Part shown: piece after piece, positions 63,431 to 64,000 of the stretch
How the letters are laid out: every line of letters starts with the position of its first letter
Position numbering within the stretch: position 1 is the stretch's first letter
Notes under the pieces: model-generated
Database searches by the model: none
Told to the model about the DNA's origin: nothing
The model's input: only the letters and a program-made list of their open reading frames with translations
Made by a program: the position numbers and the translations under genes
From: Planctomycetaceae bacterium
GTDB taxonomy: Bacteria > Planctomycetota > Planctomycetia > Planctomycetales > Planctomycetaceae
Assembly: GCA_017795105.1 (NCBI GenBank)
Contig: CP051247.1
Span: forward strand, 4,434,001-4,498,000
Reading direction: 5' to 3'
DNA: 64,000 nt

Positions 63431-64000
63431 CTACGGGGTCGAAGTTCCTTCCGACGGCATTGGCGTCGTGGTTGGAGTCGGAGCCGGGGCGGTCGTCGTG
63501 ACCGGGGGCGGCACATCGGAGTGCGGGACGTCATCCGGGGCATGATCGATGCCATCGTGATCGTGGTCATGGTCGGCATTATCGCCGCGAGGTTCGACGT
63601 GGGCCGCGTAGGCCTTGTCTTTGATCATCACCTTCAGATCGCCGTGGATCGTCTCGTAGGTCACGTCATCGGGTAACGGCCCTTCGATGTGGAACTGAGA
63701 AGCGGTCCCTTCGGCTTCCCCTTCCTGCGGAACCGGCTTGAGAACGACTTCGCCCTGGGTCACGGTCAGCGAGGTGCCGTCGGCTTTGGCGGCGACCGGG
63801 TTTTCGGCGTGAGCATCGTAGATGTAAACAGCCAGCTTCGGATCGCTGTCGTTGATCACGATCTCTGCGCTGTATTCATGAGAGCCGAGTTCGAACAGGA
63901 TGCCATCGTGCGGAGCGGCGTGGGAATGATCGTGCTCTTCGAGCGGTGCCATATCGGCGTCGCTCACTTCGCGGTATTCCCCCTGCTTGCTGCAGGCGGC
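63431..64000 (-). CDS. Partial His/Asp-rich lipoprotein (5' end outside the window)
   Basis: At least 189 residues are in frame to the window edge; the reading frame enters from the edge as ...AACSKQGEYREVSDADMAPL, so the visible start lies within a lipobox (Ala-Ala-Cys) and the signal peptide is cut off. The mature part has HDHSHAAPHDG near the start and DHDHDHDGIDH near the C-terminus, two His/Asp-rich tracts that may bind metal, and a Pro/Thr-rich tail. A beta-rich middle (EYSAEIVINDSDPKLAVYIY, VTYETIHGDLKVMIKDKAYA) suggests a globular domain. No known family was recognised. Confidence 0.75.
   Translation of the reverse strand, partial: AACSKQGEYREVSDADMAPLEEHDHSHAAPHDGILFELGSHEYSAEIVINDSDPKLAVYIYDAHAENPVAAKADGTSLTVTQGEVVLKPVPQEGEAEGTASQFHIEGPLPDDVTYETIHGDLKVMIKDKAYAAHVEPRGDNADHDHDHDGIDHAPDDVPHSDVPPPVTTTAPAPTPTTTPMPSEGTSTP

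Overview
The window is a chromosomal segment with moderate-to-high GC, most likely from a planctomycete (Planctomycetales). The support is indirect but consistent: a BBP7-type outer-membrane barrel, a giant inverse-autotransporter/beta-helix protein, a secreted type I sulfatase, SpoIIE-type phosphatases (one fused to FHA and GAF domains), a GAF-GAF-HlyD fusion, tandem HDOD proteins, and long signal peptides. I found no rRNA, CRISPR array, integrase or transposase gene. One tRNA (Thr, anticodon CGT) is present.

Layout. 0-3.7 kb: a GH3-family amide synthetase, RdgB and FolP. 4.1-9.1 kb: a surface-glycan block (initiating sugar transferase, GT-C membrane protein, methyltransferase, GtrB-like glycosyltransferase). 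9.3-11.4 kb: an RsbU-like phosphatase and a PhyH-type oxygenase. 11.6-14.5 kb: tRNA-Thr, a bidirectional terminator and a compact seven-gene, mostly overlapping cassette of small membrane proteins, a lipoprotein, a papain-like protease and a thioredoxin-like protein; it resembles a lysis/envelope cassette and is the least explained locus. 14.7-24.6 kb: FMN reductase, FHA-GAF-phosphatase, glycosyltransferase, DUF374 acyltransferase, AroH chorismate mutase, M50-like membrane protein, sulfatase and a ThDP-dependent keto-acid decarboxylase. 24.4-30.4 kb: a UvrC without its C-terminal helix-hairpin-helix, a Wza-like export lipoprotein and two HDOD paralogues. 30.8-38.6 kb: SthA, an SRPBCC protein, LpdA and SucB (2-oxoacid dehydrogenase E3 and E2), and the DUF4130-UdgX fusion with its partner radical SAM protein. 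39-50 kb: a GH43-like/GH5-like secreted fusion, an orphan MraZ with palindromes upstream, the BBP7 barrel and the 1.6-kilo-residue autotransporter-like protein. 50-64 kb: homocysteine methyltransferase, TrkH, metallo-hydrolase, NfeD, the GAF-HlyD protein, a beta-helix/SGNH enzyme, an MFS transporter with a probable operator, RNase PH, a SPOR-like secreted protein, and a His/Asp-rich lipoprotein cut by the window edge.

The most striking non-coding signal is two families of short intergenic repeats. In family A, constant flanks (GGGTGGCC..., GACGAAGTCACAAGAGG) enclose hairpins whose stem sequence differs from copy to copy while pairing is kept; complete copies are 148-170 bp inverted-repeat units. 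Family B consists of GGTGCCA-linked palindromes. Both sit in intergenic gaps, often between convergent genes, and account for most gaps over 300 bases in the first 25 kb.

Most calls rest on motifs read by eye; family names are from recognition, not database searches. Start codons were moved inward where a Shine-Dalgarno or conserved N-terminus favoured it.
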